Assembly (NCBI GenBank): GCA_964451785.1
Contig: CAYVJG010000062.1
Span: 1 to 8,758 of the forward strand
Origin: JAJYSO01 sp964451785
GTDB lineage: Bacteria > Bacteroidota > Bacteroidia > Flavobacteriales > Flavobacteriaceae
Direction: 5' to 3'
Length of the DNA: 8,758 nt
Position numbers and translations under genes: made by a program. The notes beneath the pieces are model-generated. The model did no database searches and was not told the origin of the DNA. It saw only the letters and a list, made by a program, of their open reading frames with translations. Every line of letters starts with the position of its first letter. Positions within the stretch are counted from its first letter, which is position 1. Below, piece after piece: positions 6,519 to 8,758 of the stretch.

Positions 6519-7295
6519 CTAAGCCATCAAAAAATCTTTAAGAGTCGCACTTACTGCATCGCGTTGCTCAATATAACTCATGTGCCCTCCCAGCATGGTT
6601 TTTAACTCTGCCCCTGTATGTTGCGCCACATGCGTTATCTTACTCAACGGAATCAGGTTGTCATGTTCTCCTGCCACAAGCCATTTTACACCTGCAAAAT
6701 CAGCTAAGACAGCTTCGCGATCACGACGCTCTTTCATGCCTTTTACCGTAGCCACTATTGCTGAAGTTTCCATACGCATGGCATCGATAATATGGCGTTC
6801 TATAGCTTCACTAAACCGCTCTCTATTCACCTCAGCAAATAAATTAGTTATCGCCGAACGCATAAAAATCGGTTTGTGTTTCTGTACAATTTTAATCACC
6901 TGCTGACGCTCTTTTTTGCGTATTTCGGAATCTTCCTGAGGCGATGAGTTGAGCAATAATAAACGCGTAACACGCTCCGGATACAAATCGGCCATAGCCA
7001 TAGCGACATAACCGCCCATAGAATGTCCGATAAAGGCCGCTTGCTCAATTTCCAATTTCTGCATAATAGTCAAAATAGCCTCTGCAAACAGCTCCATACT
7101 GTGCATTTCTCCATGTTGTGGCGTTTCACCATGTCCATAAAAATCAGGACATATCAAACGATAGCTCGTCGACAAATCAGCGATAAAGGGATCCCATATC
7201 TTACTGTTTTCCAAAAATCCATGTAATAAAAATACTGTAGGGCCTTCCCCGTAAATTTCAACGTGCATCGGGATATCATCGTGACGAATAATCAT
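6519..7295 (-). CDS. Alpha/beta-fold hydrolase
   Basis: A complete 258-residue protein of the alpha/beta hydrolase superfamily, likely cytosolic since no signal peptide is seen. The fold markers are in order: LLHGFLEN (23-30) at the oxyanion site, PDFYGHGET (50-58), the nucleophile elbow GHSMGG (90-95) with S92, the acid loop VAGEHDNLIP (207-216) with D212, and GGHMS (236-240) with H238, giving the Ser-Asp-His triad. Between about 120 and 195 lies a charged, mostly helical cap domain. The start MIIRHDDIPMHVEIYGEGP resembles small esterase/hydrolase relatives of this size, which supports the ATG at 7295. The natural substrate cannot be read from the sequence; carboxylesterase, lactonase or C-C hydrolase activity are all possible. 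It converges on the DUF4301 gene and no co-oriented partner lies close by. Confidence 0.93.
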   Translation of the reverse strand: MIIRHDDIPMHVEIYGEGPTVFLLHGFLENSKIWDPFIADLSTSYRLICPDFYGHGETPQHGEMHSMELFAEAILTIMQKLEIEQAAFIGHSMGGYVAMAMADLYPERVTRLLLLNSSPQEDSEIRKKERQQVIKIVQKHKPIFMRSAITNLFAEVNRERFSEAIERHIIDAMRMETSAIVATVKGMKERRDREAVLADFAGVKWLVAGEHDNLIPLSKITHVAQHTGAELKTMLGGHMSYIEQRDAVSATLKDFLMA

Positions 7296-7423
7296 AGTAA
7301 ATCTGTTTTATCTGCCTTACAAGATACACAAAATAGAACATATAAACACAGGATATTTTTGACCGTTGACCGTTAGCTGCTGGCTTATTTTTGTACTTTT
7401 CCAATTAAGACTAAACCATTTAG

Positions 7424-7621
7424 CTATTTATTTATAAATCTACCCCATAATGAAAGTTTTCCGTAAGTTCCCATTTGACTCATTATAATACTTAATTTAA
7501 GTTTCGGTGTTATTATTATAGGACTCTCTTTTCTTCGAACGAAATAAGCTAATAAGGTTTGATCATTTACCACTATTATTTTACTAAGGCAATAAAGTTT
7601 TTCATCTGGATTCCTTGAACC
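7424..7621 (-). pseudogene. Open 65-codon frame without ATG start, likely gene remnant
   Basis: The minus-strand frame runs 65 codons from just after a double TAA (7622-7627) to a TAG at 7424-7426. It contains protein-like text such as NPDEKLYCLSK, NDQTLLAYFVRRKES and ends in KLSLWGRFINK. The only ATG codons are at codons 47 and 50, and a GTG lies at codon 17 or so, so no full-length start is available. Immediately upstream another frame is open from about 7694 down to a TGA at 7602-7604 and includes VESCLWVTKLIRFKESR; the two overlap by about 20 nt, as expected if a frameshift split one coding remnant. I do not recognise the protein. It could also be a non-coding repeat that happens to be open. 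Confidence 0.3.
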
Positions 7622-7632
7622 TTATTAGCTTA
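7545..7632. repeat. 15-bp perfect inverted repeat, 58-nt spacer
   Basis: TAAGCTAATAAGGTT (7545-7559) is the exact reverse complement of AACCTTATTAGCTTA (7618-7632). The left arm lies inside the 65-codon open frame (the TLLA codons) and the right arm straddles the double stop that opens it. It may form a large hairpin in RNA or mark an inverted duplication during decay. Confidence 0.7.
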
Positions 7633-7803
7633 GTAACCCACAAACAGGACTCAACTATAGACCTTATTCCCTTATGAATCTGTTTGAATATTATTCAAGG
7701 GACGACTATATGATTTATCCATACGGTATCTACTAGAAATCAAAACTATATGAACGATCACCGAGCGGAGTCAAAGTGAACTTTTGAAGACTATCCCCTA
7801 CCC

Positions 7804-7921
7804 AAAGGCTAATGGCTAAAGGGAGTTTATATCGCTACAAATCTGTTATTTATCAAGGTGATGAAGGTTTTCACTCCACCTTTGTCAAAATCATTGCCGG
7901 TTCATCTTCTTGTGGAAAAGG
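7804..7921 (-). repeat. Direct repeat copy 1: 3' end and 3' flank of DUF6705-type gene
   Basis: This 118-nt segment matches 8641-8758 at a constant offset of 837 nt with no gaps and about ten mismatches. The mismatches are all in the 67 nt beyond the stop codon; the 51 coding bases are identical. To its left (below 7804) the two copies diverge abruptly. The repeat may extend further right, but the window ends at 8758. Confidence 0.9.
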
Positions 7922-8485
7922 AGGCGCCACATAACCATTAGGGCAATCTGCAGATGTAAACAAGGCTTCGTCAGGATCTATAAACAAGCTCATTTCTGTA
8001 TCTGAGGCATTGGTCATTTCTAAATACAATACGCCTGAGTCCCCACAGATGGAATAGTGTTTCCCTTGATAGTATGCGGTGTAATACTTATTATTTTCAC
8101 CTCTAAACAATTCTCCTTCTATCATATAAACATTATCATCAGACAGATTAACATTACTTGCTATAATAACACCCGAATCATTAAAAATATCATAACGTAT
8201 TCGTAGTTCGTCATATATTGTTCCTGTGCTTGAAATAGAACCTATTTTTTTAGTGATATAAAACTTATAACTCTTGTCGTCATACGTCGCAGTCCACTCA
8301 CCCACATATTTATCCAATACATGATTAACATCTTTAAAATAAATCCCATCAGGTATTTCTGTGCGAGTTTCCATAAATTCTCGATAATTCTCTAATGGAA
8401 CAATCATCTGCAATTGGAGATCATTTTGTGCTAAACATACTAGCGGTAAACACATACTCATCATTATCAAAAACAATCTTTTCAT
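7871..8485 (-). CDS. Secreted DUF6705-type protein, unknown function
   Basis: A complete 204-residue protein starting with a classical signal peptide: MKR, a hydrophobic core LFLIMMSMCLPLVC, and a probable signal peptidase I cut after CLA (residue 19). The cysteines do not form a lipobox, so export to the periplasm or outside is more likely than lipid anchoring. The segment YFKDVNHVLDKYVGEW (49-64) followed by alternating polar/hydrophobic beta-strand-like stretches matches what I know of DUF6705, small flavobacterial proteins without known function. The C-terminus is PFPQEDEPAMILTKVE. No enzyme motif is visible. The gene lies 20 nt after the stop of a 30-codon frame and downstream of a second copy of the family that shares its last 16 codons exactly, so it belongs to a tandem array. 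No TAnnTTTG box is apparent just upstream; read-through from the upstream unit is possible. Confidence 0.75.
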   Translation of the reverse strand: MKRLFLIMMSMCLPLVCLAQNDLQLQMIVPLENYREFMETRTEIPDGIYFKDVNHVLDKYVGEWTATYDDKSYKFYITKKIGSISSTGTIYDELRIRYDIFNDSGVIIASNVNLSDDNVYMIEGELFRGENNKYYTAYYQGKHYSICGDSGVLYLEMTNASDTEMSLFIDPDEALFTSADCPNGYVAPPFPQEDEPAMILTKVE

Positions 8486-8505
8486 AACTTTATATTTTAT
8501 TTATA

Positions 8506-8598
8506 TCAACAATCTATTTCTTGAGGGTTTCCATTTTCATCGAGACTGACTTCTGACAAGTTTTCTAAACTGCCATCGGCTCCTACATCAAACTTCAT
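8506..8598 (-). pseudogene. 30-codon frame between the two DUF6705-type copies
   Basis: From ATG at 8598 to TGA at 8506 the minus strand encodes 30 residues beginning MKFDVGADGSLENLSEV and ending GNPQEIDC. The frame stays open for 12 further codons upstream (reading into YLTIYFSFHL) back to a TAA at 8635-8637, so the ATG may be internal to what was once a longer protein. The acidic, Asn/Gly-rich text looks like the C-terminal end of a real protein. It stops 20 nt before the complete DUF6705-type gene, a normal operon spacing. I do not recognise the family. It may be the surviving tail of a deleted gene or a true small protein; no ribosome-binding site settles this. Confidence 0.35.
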
Positions 8599-8632
8599 CA
8601 GGTGAAAGCTGAAGTAAATTGTTAAATACTCC

Positions 8633-8658
8633 CTTTAGCCAAAGGCAAATGGCTAAAG
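8633..8658 (-). terminator. Stem-loop after the partial upstream copy, weak terminator candidate
   Basis: CTTTAGCC (8633-8640) pairs with GGCTAAAG (8651-8658) over a 10-nt loop, about 50 nt after the stop codon of the upstream DUF6705-type copy. On the minus strand it is followed by GGAGTATTTAAC, with no real T run, so termination would be weak. The matching place beyond copy 1 keeps only one arm. Confidence 0.4.
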
Positions 8659-8758
8659 ATAGCTTATATCGCTACAAATCTGTTATTTACCAAGTCAATG
8701 AAGTCTTTCACTCCACCTTTGTCAAAATCATTGCCGGTTCATCTTCTTGTGGAAAAGG
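8641..8758 (-). repeat. Direct repeat copy 2, cut by the window edge
   Basis: This is the partner of 7804-7921, 837 nt away and gap-free. The left boundary of the similarity is sharp at 8641, next to the stem-loop. The right end is not reached inside the window. Confidence 0.9.
8708..8758 (-). CDS. 3' end of a second DUF6705-type gene (partial)
   Basis: Only the last 16 codons and the TGA (8708-8710) are inside the window; the gene continues beyond 8758. The residues, PFPQEDEPAMILTKVE, and all 51 bases are the same as the end of the complete gene at 7871-8485. It is therefore a paralogue on the same strand, upstream of the complete copy in the direction of transcription. Whether the unseen body is equally similar cannot be told. 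Confidence 0.8.
   Translation of the reverse strand, partial: PFPQEDEPAMILTKVE

Larger units (their letters stand above)
7296..7870. other. 575-nt stretch between the hydrolase and DUF6705-type genes
   Basis: No complete gene with a normal start is seen. It holds a tandem GACCGTT pair (7361-7374), a 65-codon open frame on the minus strand (7424-7621), a 15-bp inverted repeat (7545-7559 with 7618-7632), a short palindrome TTGAATA-T-TATTCAA (7684-7698), a CACCGAGCGGAGTC-type motif (7759-7778), and the conserved 3' flank of the DUF6705-type gene (7804-7870). The hydrolase promoter must lie near 7296-7340, but I see no clean TAnnTTTG there. Confidence 0.6.

Noticed and set aside
6580..7226. Plus-strand frames of 108 and 67 codons
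   Set aside because: Antisense to the alpha/beta hydrolase, which has an intact catalytic triad.
7361..7374. Tandem GACCGTT pair
   Set aside because: Only two 7-nt units; too little to call a functional repeat.
8426..8485. Lipoprotein signal in the DUF6705-type protein
   Set aside because: The cysteines in the signal region are preceded by M or V and not by a small residue as a lipobox needs; CLA followed by Q fits signal peptidase I.
1..8758. CRISPR array, tRNA, rRNA or intact transposase
   Set aside because: No regularly spaced repeats, cloverleaf, rRNA-like stretch or transposase motifs were seen on either strand.

Overview
The window looks like chromosome of a member of the Flavobacteriaceae (Bacteroidota). 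It is AT-rich. Promoter-like sites match the Bacteroidota form (TTTG, about 20 nt, TAnnTTTG) rather than the sigma70 form, and clear Shine-Dalgarno sequences are not obvious. The gene content also fits: a DUF4301 protein, a stand-alone NadR-kinase-like protein, and a secreted DUF6705-type protein. These family assignments come from recognising motifs by eye; nothing was searched.

Left part (1-3732): a small one-membrane-span protein (15-236, minus) with its own good promoter; ahcY, S-adenosylhomocysteine hydrolase (361-1677, minus), with a clear intrinsic terminator at 307-338; then, diverging from ahcY, a 4'-phosphopantetheinyl transferase (1730-2368) followed after 35 nt by an MgtE-type magnesium transporter/channel (2404-3732), probably one transcript. 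These are complete housekeeping genes with their key residues present.

Middle (3733-6510): a 616-nt gap without a convincing gene. It holds a perfect 31-nt palindrome (3891-3921) and a hairpin-dense, less AT-rich block (about 3985-4207) that looks like a dispersed repeat or a structured RNA. It is followed by a co-oriented pair: a P-loop kinase resembling the ribosylnicotinamide-kinase domain of NadR (4349-4894) and a 510-aa DUF4301 protein with nucleotidyltransferase-like motifs (4943-6475). A 10-bp stem-loop at 6483-6510 separates this pair from the convergent alpha/beta hydrolase (6519-7295, minus).

Right part (7296-8758) is the accessory-looking end. A complete secreted DUF6705-type protein (7871-8485, minus) is preceded, in its own direction, by the 3' end of a second copy that leaves the window at 8758. 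The last 16 codons are identical at the DNA level, and the similarity continues about 67 nt past both stop codons, with an 837-bp period and no gaps. Between the copies is a 30-codon reading frame (8506-8598) ending 20 nt before the complete gene; downstream of the complete gene is a 65-codon frame without a usable ATG start (7424-7621) and a 15-bp inverted repeat. Together these suggest a small tandem array of fast-changing secreted proteins with gene debris between the units.

The least explained signals are this array and its debris, the structured block at 3985-4207, and the kinase/DUF4301 pair. I found no CRISPR array, tRNA, rRNA or intact transposase gene.
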